NCBI RefSeq assembly: GCF_000769655.1
Contig: NZ_CP008887.1
Span: forward strand, 558,001 to 622,000
DNA: 64,000 nt
Direction: 5' to 3'
Origin: Thermococcus eurythermalis
GTDB lineage: Archaea; Methanobacteriota_B; Thermococci; Thermococcales; Thermococcaceae
The notes beneath the pieces are model-generated. The model ran no database searches. It had not been told where the DNA came from and worked only from the letters and a program-made list of their open reading frames with translations. Shown piece after piece: positions 54,900-62,323 of this stretch. The position numbers and the translations under genes were made by a program. Position 1 is the first letter of the stretch; each line of letters opens with the position of its first letter.

Positions 54900-56087
54900 A
54901 TGCAGTGGGATAAGTTGTACACATACAACACAAGATTTGAAGTTGTTGATATGTTTGTTGAGCAGAGCAAAGAAGTGTTTGTGATAGTGTCAGACAATGA
55001 CTTTGAAGGTTGGTTGATGTACAAACAGAAGATAGGAACCACAAAAGATTGGATGAGAAACTTGAGAAACTGGACTAGACAGTTCAGAGAAATGATGAGG
55101 GATGAGTTCCCACACCTAACAATTGTTAGGTCTGGGGTGTACTACTATCAACTAAATAGACAAGTTATACACAGATTTATGATGTATCTGTTCAACAAGT
55201 ACAGTTACAGAAGCTATCAGAAGTTCTACCACAGCTTTTTTGACTTCTTAGATTGGGTAGCAACAAACATTGATTTGACTGATGAAGAGTACAAGAACTT
55301 ACTTGTATTACAATCACTTAAAAACAAGTACAGTCTCAGAAAGCTTGTTAATCAACACCAGTTGGCTGAATACAGAGATAGCAGAACAATAAAGGCAGTG
55401 ACAACAGAAGACATTAGAAAGAGTATTGAGTTGATAGTTGACTTGTACAATAACAGTAACAAAATGAGGTTGACAGATTGGTTTGTGTGGAGTTCATCAG
55501 TTGCACTCACAGTTATGAGTGTCACAGGAATGAGGTTCAGGGATTTGAGAAGCATTAAGTTCAGAGATGTGGACTGGGAAGCTAGAATGATTATAGGAAA
55601 GAACAACAAGATTGGAGAGCTAGACTTCTACTTTTTGAATGATGAGGCTCTGGAACTTCTCATAAAGTACAAAGAGTTGTTTGGACTCAGTGACAGTGAT
55701 TACATTGTTGGGTACAGGAGACTTGATGAGGCTTTCAGGAGAATCAGAGAACAGGTCTATTCAAAAGAGCTGATTAAGGCTAGCAGGCTCTCAAACAACA
55801 CAATAATACAGATTCTCTACCCTGTGCAGTTGAAGATGTGCAAGAAAGCTTATGTGAATAGATTGGTTGAAATGGGAGTCAAAGAGCCTGTACTCAGTCT
55901 ACTTACCCACCACAGAAACCCTAGTAGAGGATTGGAGAACAGTCAGGTTGCAAAAACCCTCTGGAATCACTACATCAATAAGGTTGTGAGGGCAGACACC
56001 AATCTCTATAAAATGTTAAGAGAAGAGTATGATAAGGCTTTCAAATCTTTGAAGCTACTCCCTGAGAGCTTCTATGAACTCTTCTAA
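54900..56087 (+). CDS. int: Tyrosine recombinase / integrase of the element
   Basis: 395 residues from ATG 54900 (GGTGATTGGTG upstream). The N-terminal half is a basic/aromatic DNA-binding region. Arg212 in TGMRFRDLRSIKFRDVDW is box I. LKMCKKAYVNRLVEMGVKEPVLSLLTHHRNPSRG resembles box II, with Lys where bacterial enzymes have His, as in SSV-type archaeal integrases. Tyr358 in LWNHYINKV is the likely nucleophile. The gene is unbroken, unlike SSV-type integrases that are split on integration. Its end overlaps the convergent small gene by 33 bases. Confidence 0.85.
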   Translation: MQWDKLYTYNTRFEVVDMFVEQSKEVFVIVSDNDFEGWLMYKQKIGTTKDWMRNLRNWTRQFREMMRDEFPHLTIVRSGVYYYQLNRQVIHRFMMYLFNKYSYRSYQKFYHSFFDFLDWVATNIDLTDEEYKNLLVLQSLKNKYSLRKLVNQHQLAEYRDSRTIKAVTTEDIRKSIELIVDLYNNSNKMRLTDWFVWSSSVALTVMSVTGMRFRDLRSIKFRDVDWEARMIIGKNNKIGELDFYFLNDEALELLIKYKELFGLSDSDYIVGYRRLDEAFRRIREQVYSKELIKASRLSNNTIIQILYPVQLKMCKKAYVNRLVEMGVKEPVLSLLTHHRNPSRGLENSQVAKTLWNHYINKVVRADTNLYKMLREEYDKAFKSLKLLPESFYELF

Positions 56088-56342
56088 GTTTACTTTTTCT
56101 TCTTTTGCTATCTTCTTCCTCTCTAGTAGCTTCTGATGGTAAAGCTCTATGAAGTCATCAATCAAATTCTTCTCTGCTATTATTGTTATCAAAGCATCAA
56201 CTACAGCTGAGGTGTCAGCTCTCTTGTTTGTTGTTACTTTAACCAATTCTTTGAGTTTCTTGTATTTCTCAAAGGCTTTGTCATCTAAGAAGACAGTGTG
56301 GGTTGCTCTCCTCTTTGTCTTCTTTTCAGTCTTCTTCACCAT
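56055..56342 (-). CDS. Small ribbon-helix-helix-like protein
   Basis: 95 residues from ATG 56342 (GGTGATTGCT upstream). A basic N-terminus (KKTEKKTKRRA) precedes a strand THTVFLDD and two helices (AFEKYKKLKELVKVTT; TSAVVDALITIIAEKNL), the layout of an RHH DNA-binding protein. A helical tail rich in Lys/Glu follows. A natural candidate for the protein that binds the palindromes of the element; its own promoter carries one (56390-56407). Confidence 0.6.
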   Translation of the reverse strand: MVKKTEKKTKRRATHTVFLDDKAFEKYKKLKELVKVTTNKRADTSAVVDALITIIAEKNLIDDFIELYHQKLLERKKIAKEEKVNLEEFIEALRE

Positions 56343-56389
56343 AGCAATCACCCAGTTAAAATTAGCATCTTAAAAATAAAAATTTGTTG

Positions 56390-56407
56390 GTATCTACTAT
56401 TAGATAC
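56390..56407. promoter_or_regulatory. Palindrome GTATCTA-CTAT-TAGATAC upstream of the RHH-like gene
   Basis: Seven-base perfect arms; same core as the other element palindromes. On the minus strand it follows CTTTTCTTTTTTATC (terminator of the upstream gene) and precedes an AT-rich promoter and ATG 56342 by about 50 bases. Confidence 0.6.
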
Positions 56408-56431
56408 AAGCTGATAAAAAAGAAAAGTTAG

Positions 56432-56680
56432 TCATCTGAGTGACTTAAACAGTATTATTATTGAGCTGGTGACAGCATAAGCTTCAAATATGAGTCTTAG
56501 TGATGGGTCTGGGTTTATAGTGTTCATAATCATTAGTGTACCTATCACATTCAAAAAAGCAACAATGAACCCTGTCAGACCTCTGACTTTACTCTTTATG
56601 AACATATAGAACACAAATAACATTATTATGATTGGAAAAAAGAACATCATTGCATCTTGTACTGTCCAACTATCAAACAT
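56432..56680 (-). CDS. Small membrane protein of the element
   Basis: 82 residues from ATG 56680, after GAGGTGGGGG. Three hydrophobic stretches (AMMFFFPIIIMLFVFYMFI; LTGFIVAFLNVIGTLMIMNTI; LIFEAYAVTSSIIILF). No family recognised. It has its own palindrome/promoter module just upstream (56714-56758). In a virus this size and composition would suit a coat or membrane protein; that is speculation. Confidence 0.6.
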   Translation of the reverse strand: MFDSWTVQDAMMFFFPIIIMLFVFYMFIKSKVRGLTGFIVAFLNVIGTLMIMNTINPDPSLRLIFEAYAVTSSIIILFKSLR

Positions 56681-56713
56681 TACCCCCACCTCACAAAATA
56701 ATAATGAAATTTT

Positions 56714-56758
56714 TGCTTAGAATTTAACAAAAAATGGTGTATCTCATAGTAGATACAC
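56714..56758 (-). promoter_or_regulatory. Element promoter module: palindrome plus TGTTAAATTCTAAGCA block
   Basis: GTGTATCT-CATAGT-AGATACAC at 56737-56758 (perfect eight-base arms), then on the minus strand TGTTAAATTCTAAGCA at 56714-56729 and ATG 56680. Nearly the same arrangement occurs at 60238-60283. The T-rich end of the upstream gene (TTTTTCTTTTTATTC) directly precedes the palindrome. Confidence 0.65.
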
Positions 56759-56790
56759 ACAGAATAAAAAGAAAAATAGAGAGATAAGTT

Positions 56791-57174
56791 TCATCCATCC
56801 CCAATGAATGGAATCACTTTCACAAGCAGTGCAAATAGTCCATAAGCCATTGGGAAGTAGTAGAGGAACATAAATAAAACACCTAGCACAAAACTGATTG
56901 TTTGTATCTTTTGTATAAGGCTTTCAGGATACACTAAGCTTTTAATCCAGTTCCAAAAACCCCAGTAACTGTTATTACTATTATCTGAGTTATATCCAAC
57001 AACTTGATAAATAGCATCTGATGATGAGGGTGTATCTACATTCTGATACACACTCAAATCAGGATTCTGCCAACTCAAATCAGCTTGTTGATTATCCATT
57101 ACTGCTAATGTATAATTTAATATGTTACTGAGGAATACAAAGAAGATACCAAATGTAATTAATTTAATATTCAT
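56791..57174 (-). CDS. Membrane protein of the element
   Basis: 127 residues from ATG 57174, after GGGGGTGATTGGGG. A signal-like helix (KLITFGIFFVFLSNILNYTLAV) is followed by a polar Asn/Ser/Asp-rich loop (SSSDAIYQVVGYNSDNSNNSYWGFWNW) and two helices (IQTISFVLGVLFMFLYYFPMAYGLFALLVKVIPF). It starts 46 bases after the giant protein gene and is probably in the same transcript. No family recognised. Confidence 0.62.
   Translation of the reverse strand: MNIKLITFGIFFVFLSNILNYTLAVMDNQQADLSWQNPDLSVYQNVDTPSSSDAIYQVVGYNSDNSNNSYWGFWNWIKSLVYPESLIQKIQTISFVLGVLFMFLYYFPMAYGLFALLVKVIPFIGDG
57030..57051. repeat. Palindrome GTGTATC-N8-GATACAC inside a coding region
   Basis: Seven-base perfect arms within the membrane protein gene 56791-57174, over the codons of SVYQNVDT. 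It is the only clear family member placed inside a gene. It could be an internal operator or a chance match. Confidence 0.45.
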
Positions 57175-57220
57175 CCCCAATCACCCCCTTTTGGGTGTGG
57201 AGGGGAGGGGTGAGTAGTCA

Positions 57221-60187
57221 TCAGTCAGACCCCCCTCTAGTCAGTTTATCACTTAATTTGAGGCTAGCTATTACAATTGCTATCAGGCTTATTAAAATGA
57301 GGTAGGCACTGCTTATGATGTGTAGAGCAACAAGCACTAAGAATACAAGTGCCCCAGACACCACAGCAATCTTATCTGATAGTGTGAGATACTTCACAAT
57401 CACAACTAGAGCAATTATGATTAACATTGCCCAGAACTGGGTGTTCAGGAAGAAGTCCCTGAACATCCTCTTCTTCTCAATCTGATTCTGTAAGTCTTCT
57501 GTGAGGGCTATATTGAAGTTGAATGTATCTAGTCTCTTGTATTGCATATTTTCATTGTAATCAAACTGTTGCATCTGAACCCCCAAATCAATCACTCCAA
57601 ATAGCACTTTTGCTATTTTTGTCTGTGCAGACACATAGACATTGTAAGTCATTCCATCCAACAGGACTTTTCTGTCAATAAGACAAGCATATGTTGTGTA
57701 TCTTGTAGTATAAGTTGCAGATTTTCTATCAAAGATAACCTTACAGCTGTATTCTTGAGTTGGTTTGAGCAGGTTGATGATTGCATTGTCTTGTTTGACC
57801 CCCTGCAAGACCATATTACCTTCAAATTTAATTGATATGTCTATATTGTTGATTAAATCATCTCTAATGTCATTGTAATCTAATTGTGAGAGGGTCTGGT
57901 CTGTATTAAAGTAGAGGTTTATGAGGAGCACAAACTTTTCATCAGAATCATAAGCAAATATTATTGTGTCTTCATTCTTCTTTAGAGCTGTTGTGTCAAT
58001 CTCCCTTACAAGCTTTCCATCCTTGTAGACTTTTATTGTTTGAAAATCAGGCAAACCATCCCCATCCTGGTCAATCTGAGACCAATCTATGTATATTCTA
58101 CAGTCATCAGTGACTTTGAAGTTCAGAACCTGCCCATCTTCTGTTTTGAACACATAGCTCTGCTCATCACATACTTGCTGTAATGTGTCATCATAAATCA
58201 CAAAATAGTACCCATCACCAAATGTGTCTTCTCCTTCTCCTGAACTTCCCTCATCTGATGAACTGTTACTGGAAGCTGAAGTACTCATATCAACAATCTC
58301 AGAATTGAGTTGACCATTTGCAACCCAGTTTGTGCTCTTCTGATAGATTATTGCTCCCTGGTCATTTTCTATACTTATTACAACAGTACAGGTTTTTGAG
58401 TAGTCTTCTTGTGAAATCCAGAACCTATTATAAGTATTATCATCTTTTGTTACTTCACAATCTGTGCTCTCTACTCTAATGTTTACTGAATCAGTTACAT
58501 CAGCACCATTCTTGTCATAAACAGTAACATCATATGCTGTTTTTGGCCAGTTGACCTGAGCAACAAGCTTAAACCAGTTCTCTTGGTTCAGGTCAGGGAA
58601 GAGGTAGTGATATCTGTTAATATCATCAGTATCAACAGCATCAGTTCCTGCTGAGTGTATTCCTGTCACAGGGTCTTCTGTTATAATTTGTATGTTAACA
58701 TTGTAATTATCATTATTGTAATCAAATTGTTGGTCTGGGTCTGTTATAAGTCTTGTGACAGTTGTAACATCAGCATCCTTAAACCAATCAGCAAGTTTAA
58801 GTGAATATTTTTTGAATGTAGCTGTTCCTGTATCTTCATCTAGATATTCAACAATTATTTTCATATCATCTTTGAGATTATCTGTAAATATATACACATT
58901 CTTTGCATCAGCAAACTGTTCAAAATCTTTTTGTTTAACATTAATTAATAATAATCCTAATCTTGTGTTAAAATTAAAGTACACAAAAATGTTTCTATAA
59001 AAGTCATAGAATATGACATCATTATAATTGTGTCTATACACTCCTGCCTCTAATGTATACCCATCCCCCAATTGTGTTATTAGTTTATCAGATATTTTTG
59101 CTTCATACTCTTGTTCAGTTGTTGTTTTTGAAATATAATCCTGTTCAACAAGTTTCACTGTGACAGTTTTATAGTGTTTGTTTATAATAACATATGCATA
59201 ATATATTTTACTATTAAATTTAATTGGTGTTGAAAATATACCAGCAACTGACCTGAAGTCTTCTAATTCACCATCACCATCAGTATCAATTTTTTCTGGG
59301 GTATATGAGATACTATGCTCTGAATCATAGTGTATTGTTACTGTTTGTGTCCAACTGTAATATCTTGATGAAGCTGTAACACCAACAAACAAGTCTGCAA
59401 AATCATTATTATAAACTCTAGCAAGCTGTTCACCTGTCCATTCTTGTATATTATAATAATTCCCTGAACCAGAGGAATAGTGATAACTAACAGACAATTT
59501 TTTTGTTAGATACTTATCTGTATCATTTTGTACATCTAAGTCAATTGACAACCAGTTAGCTGTTATCCAGTTCAGTGTCCCTGAGCTATATTCTAAGTTT
59601 GTTTCAAAATAATCAAAATCCTCAGCACTACTAAAATCAATTTTGAGTATGTTTTTGATTGGGTACAACACATCTTCTGATGTTGAACTAAAAATTGTTG
59701 GGTCATATTGTTTGTGTTTGAGTATAAGATAATAAGCATTGTTATCATTCACACCAATGTTTGTTATTGTATCAGGTAAGGGATAAAAATTAGCATTCAA
59801 TAGTTTCACAAGAAAATAAGTATCAAATATATAGTTTTGATTTGTGTCAGTTAAATCAACATATGATAGTTTTATGTCAGTTGTGTGAAAATACATATCA
59901 TACCAACCCATTTTTTTAATAACAGTAAAATTATACTGTGCTGTGGTGTCATTAGCATAAGTGTTGTGTAACCAGTTCCAAAAGTCTAAGTATTGATTTT
60001 GAGCTATATCCTGTTGTCCATTTTCATAAACAAAGCTGAAAACAGCTAATTCAAAGTTATCATTGATTGGTTGACCTGATTCATCATAAATATTAATAGT
60101 GAATTCTTCTAGAATTGCACTCACATACCCCCATTCAATCAGAACTAGAATGAGAAGTGTGAGCACAATAACTTTTCTCTTGCTCAT
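57221..60187 (-). CDS. Giant membrane-anchored ectodomain protein of the element
   Basis: 988 residues from ATG 60187, after GGGAGGGGTGAG; an upstream in-frame start would overlap that site. Signal peptide (KVIVLTLLILVLIEWGYVSA), then more than 850 extracytoplasmic residues, beta-rich and full of Asn, Asp, Tyr and Thr. Two calcium-loop-like motifs, DTDGDGELEDF near residue 299 and DQDGDGLPDFQ near residue 705, resemble thrombospondin type 3/dockerin loops. A Ser/Asp/Glu/Gly linker (SSNSSSDEGSSGEGED) lies near 645. The C-terminus has about three to four helices (FWAMLIIIALVVIVKYL to LILISLIAIVIASLKL). Position among small membrane proteins and an ATPase suits a virion spike/attachment protein or surface component of a transfer apparatus. 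Not assignable to a family by eye. Confidence 0.75.
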   Translation of the reverse strand: MSKRKVIVLTLLILVLIEWGYVSAILEEFTINIYDESGQPINDNFELAVFSFVYENGQQDIAQNQYLDFWNWLHNTYANDTTAQYNFTVIKKMGWYDMYFHTTDIKLSYVDLTDTNQNYIFDTYFLVKLLNANFYPLPDTITNIGVNDNNAYYLILKHKQYDPTIFSSTSEDVLYPIKNILKIDFSSAEDFDYFETNLEYSSGTLNWITANWLSIDLDVQNDTDKYLTKKLSVSYHYSSGSGNYYNIQEWTGEQLARVYNNDFADLFVGVTASSRYYSWTQTVTIHYDSEHSISYTPEKIDTDGDGELEDFRSVAGIFSTPIKFNSKIYYAYVIINKHYKTVTVKLVEQDYISKTTTEQEYEAKISDKLITQLGDGYTLEAGVYRHNYNDVIFYDFYRNIFVYFNFNTRLGLLLINVKQKDFEQFADAKNVYIFTDNLKDDMKIIVEYLDEDTGTATFKKYSLKLADWFKDADVTTVTRLITDPDQQFDYNNDNYNVNIQIITEDPVTGIHSAGTDAVDTDDINRYHYLFPDLNQENWFKLVAQVNWPKTAYDVTVYDKNGADVTDSVNIRVESTDCEVTKDDNTYNRFWISQEDYSKTCTVVISIENDQGAIIYQKSTNWVANGQLNSEIVDMSTSASSNSSSDEGSSGEGEDTFGDGYYFVIYDDTLQQVCDEQSYVFKTEDGQVLNFKVTDDCRIYIDWSQIDQDGDGLPDFQTIKVYKDGKLVREIDTTALKKNEDTIIFAYDSDEKFVLLINLYFNTDQTLSQLDYNDIRDDLINNIDISIKFEGNMVLQGVKQDNAIINLLKPTQEYSCKVIFDRKSATYTTRYTTYACLIDRKVLLDGMTYNVYVSAQTKIAKVLFGVIDLGVQMQQFDYNENMQYKRLDTFNFNIALTEDLQNQIEKKRMFRDFFLNTQFWAMLIIIALVVIVKYLTLSDKIAVVSGALVFLVLVALHIISSAYLILISLIAIVIASLKLSDKLTRGGSD

Positions 60188-60237
60188 ACTCACCCCTCCC
60201 TTGTTTTTCAGTCTCAATATATATTAAGAGTGAAAAC

Positions 60238-60283
60238 TGCTTAGATTTTAACAAAAATCAGTGTATCTACTATGAGATACACT
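60238..60283 (-). promoter_or_regulatory. Element promoter module upstream of the giant protein gene
   Basis: AGTGTATCT-ACTATG-AGATACACT at 60260-60283 (nine-base arms), then on the minus strand TGTTAAAATCTAAGCA at 60238-60253 and a further AT-rich TTAATATATATTG near 60212-60224 before the strong ribosome binding site. The run TGAAAACTGCTTAGA (plus strand, 60231-60245) is repeated exactly at 62366-62380. Confidence 0.65.
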
Positions 60284-60313
60284 CAGTGTAAAAAGAAAAA
60301 GAAGAGAAGGGAA

Positions 60314-60772
60314 TCAGACAGTTTGTAGCTTCTCTCTAAAAGTAACAACAGTTCCAATGCCTCCAATTATAGCTGAGAGGAAGATGAGAGCAACAATCTG
60401 GTAGAGGCCTCCAAGAACCCACATTGATATGAATTGTCCCAGCCACATTGGCTCAGTAATGAGAACTACTAGATAGCCTATTAAACCCATCACAGCACCT
60501 TTTATGTCATTTCTGGTTATGAGATAACCTGGAAGCCCAATCAGAGCAAAGAGAAGTATTATGTTTATGAGCCTGACAAGTGGGTACTCTTGCTCAGCTT
60601 CTTGCATTGTTATTGTTGTCTGGTTACTGACAACTTGTTGTAAGTCTTCATCATATTCAATTCTCTCATAAGTGATTGTGCTGTGCTCATTCATAAAGTT
60701 GTACTTAACTGCTAGAATAAGCAAGAATCCTGCCACAATTATAGCTATAACAAACTTCATAGCTCTGTCCAT
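60314..60772 (-). CDS. Four-helix membrane protein of the element
   Basis: 152 residues from ATG 60772, after GAGGTGATTGGTA. Helices: AMKFVIAIIVAGFLLILAVKY, PLVRLINIILLFALIGLPGYLI, GAVMGLIGYLVVLITEPMWL, and GQFISMWVLGGLYQIVALIFLSAIIGGIGTVVTF. A short acidic/Thr loop (ITYERIEYDEDLQQVVSNQTTITMQEAEQEY) lies outside the first helix. No family recognised. It lies between the ATPase and the giant protein genes. Confidence 0.65.
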   Translation of the reverse strand: MDRAMKFVIAIIVAGFLLILAVKYNFMNEHSTITYERIEYDEDLQQVVSNQTTITMQEAEQEYPLVRLINIILLFALIGLPGYLITRNDIKGAVMGLIGYLVVLITEPMWLGQFISMWVLGGLYQIVALIFLSAIIGGIGTVVTFREKLQTV

Positions 60773-60810
60773 TACCAATCACCTCTTTTTCTTTGTTGTT
60801 GAGGTGGTGA

Positions 60811-60831
60811 GTACCCCAGTGTCTGGGGTAC
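60811..60831. promoter_or_regulatory. GC-rich palindrome GTACCCCAG-TGT-CTGGGGTAC
   Basis: Nine-base perfect arms, unusually GC-rich for the island. On the minus strand it sits about 25 bases after a TATA-like GATATATTATATAATG and before the ribosome binding site of the gene at 60772, so it overlaps the expected start or the leader. Either an operator of its own or a leader hairpin; unrelated in sequence to the GTGTATCT family. Confidence 0.5.
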
Positions 60832-60888
60832 TTCATTATATAATATATCAAAAAATACTTAGCATTTCAAAATAAAACATATACAAAC

Positions 60889-60912
60889 AGTGTATCTATA
60901 TATAGATACACT
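60889..60912. promoter_or_regulatory. Perfect 24-base palindrome of the GTGTATCT family
   Basis: AGTGTATCTATA followed by its exact complement: the best copy of the family. On the minus strand it follows the pyrimidine-rich end of the ATPase gene (CTCTTTCTCTTCTTTTG) and precedes ATTTTGAAATGCTAAGTA, a diverged form of the shared block, then the TATA region of the gene at 60772. Confidence 0.65.
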
Positions 60913-60939
60913 CAGACAAAAGAAGAGAAAGAGAGGAGG

Positions 60940-61878
60940 TTATTGTTTGTTTGACAGAACAGACTCAACAATATCTTTTTTGATGTAAGTCTTGTTACCT
61001 TCTTTAATCAAATAGTCTTGGACAGCTTCAAGGAATTGAGCTAATTGGGTGTTTGACAGTTTATACTCTTTCTTAAGTTCTGAAACACTGATAAGGTCAT
61101 CCTTTGAAAGTTTATTGATAATGGACTGCTTAATAATCTCTTTGTGTTGAAGCATCCTCTCCCATTTGATTCTATAGTACTTGCTGAACTCCTCTTCTGG
61201 GATAGCTTTGAATTTGATTACTAGATTGGGTTTGGTCTGAATCATATTGACTGCTGTAGATACATTGAAGCTTCTACTGTATCTCCTTTTGAGTTCCAGC
61301 AACTCAACAAGGAGCTTGTCCTTGTTTGAGTGGAAGTAGACTTCAGCAACACCCCTATCCCTGACAACAATGATTAAATCAGTCCTTCTGAGAACATCAG
61401 CATTCAAATCTATGTTGATTGAATTTAGAATGTAAATCTGTTTGAGTGCCCTAGAAGTCTTAAAGAAGTTGATGAGGTTTCTACTCACTGCTGTTGAAGT
61501 TTCCTGTGCTGAGAGCAGGTTGTGGGCTTCATCAAAAATGTGAATCTGTAAGGGTTCTTCAATGTTCTCAAAGAACCTCACTAAGTCTATTTTGTCTACA
61601 TAGATGTAATTCAAATCAAAAGAGAGTGTATCTCTAATGAGATAATTGAGATACATTGCTATTCTAAGTGCCAAGGTGCTCTTACCACTGCCCTCTTGTC
61701 CTAACACTAAAATCATCAAGTCATAGTCTTTCTTTTTAATGTATCTCACTAAATCTCTAAGTAGTTGTTTGAAGAGTTTTGATAAACCTGGTTTTCTACA
61801 TCTAATTATAGATACATCATCTGATTCAAATTGTATGGGGGATGAGGTGAGCTGAATTTTAACCTTGCTCACCCTCAT
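60940..61878 (-). CDS. P-loop ATPase with C-terminal winged helix
   Basis: 312 residues from ATG 61878 (GGGGGTG upstream). Walker A GQEGSGKST at 60-68; Walker B IHIFDEAHNLLSA with Asp116-Glu117; then SRALKQIYILNSINIDLNADVLRRTDLIIVVRDR, a sensor/arginine region like that of FtsK/HerA, A32-type packaging and Zot-like ATPases. The last 70 residues (LSKDDLISVSELKKEYKLSNTQLAQFLEAVQDYLIKEGNKTYIKKDIVE) look like a winged helix. Probable roles are DNA packaging, virion extrusion or conjugation-like transfer; the exact family is not resolvable by eye. Overlaps the upstream gene by 20 bases. Confidence 0.78.
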   Translation of the reverse strand: MRVSKVKIQLTSSPIQFESDDVSIIRCRKPGLSKLFKQLLRDLVRYIKKKDYDLMILVLGQEGSGKSTLALRIAMYLNYLIRDTLSFDLNYIYVDKIDLVRFFENIEEPLQIHIFDEAHNLLSAQETSTAVSRNLINFFKTSRALKQIYILNSINIDLNADVLRRTDLIIVVRDRGVAEVYFHSNKDKLLVELLELKRRYSRSFNVSTAVNMIQTKPNLVIKFKAIPEEEFSKYYRIKWERMLQHKEIIKQSIINKLSKDDLISVSELKKEYKLSNTQLAQFLEAVQDYLIKEGNKTYIKKDIVESVLSNKQ

Positions 61879-62323
61879 CACCCCCAGCAAACTCTTCTTT
61901 ATCTTCATCATCAAAAGTATCAATTAGTGTTTCAGGTTTAGTTAGCTGGAAGACATCCAACAGCCCATTTTCAACCAACACCTGCATCTGTAGTTCTTTA
62001 AGTACATAGACTTCATCTACATCTAGAACTTCATTATTGTAGATTTTTTTGAGAAGGTACTGATAGAGCAATAAATCATCTTCAGATAGTGTCCTATCAA
62101 GCAAATGTGCTATAAAATTGTGTAGAGTCAGTATTGATTCAACAGAAGCAATATAAAGGTCATAATCAACAGTTTCAGTGCTAGAATAGATTGCTTTCAG
62201 CTTAGAGGTTGTCTCATTCAGCTTTAAAGCAATAAAGCTTATGTAGAACCTTGTGAAATCTAAGGGAACAGCAAAACTCTGCTTGTACAAACTGTACTTG
62301 CTGAAAAGTTCATCAAGTTTCAT
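61859..62323 (-). CDS. Helical acidic protein of the element, unknown
   Basis: 154 residues, ATG 62323 after GGTGGTGTGAG. All-helical prediction (YISFIALKLNETTSKLKAIYSS; SVESILTLHNFIAHLLDRTLSEDDLLLYQYLLKKIYNN) with an acidic tail (IDTFDDEDKEEFAGGDEGEQG). Coupled to the ATPase by overlap, so likely its partner. No family recognised. Confidence 0.6.
   Translation of the reverse strand: MKLDELFSKYSLYKQSFAVPLDFTRFYISFIALKLNETTSKLKAIYSSTETVDYDLYIASVESILTLHNFIAHLLDRTLSEDDLLLYQYLLKKIYNNEVLDVDEVYVLKELQMQVLVENGLLDVFQLTKPETLIDTFDDEDKEEFAGGDEGEQG

Noticed and set aside
61256-61651. Further AGATAC/GTATCT words inside the ATPase gene (around 61265-61284 and 61627-61651)
   Set aside because: Spacing and orientation differ from the intergenic palindromes and the words encode normal residues; treated as chance in AT-rich sequence.
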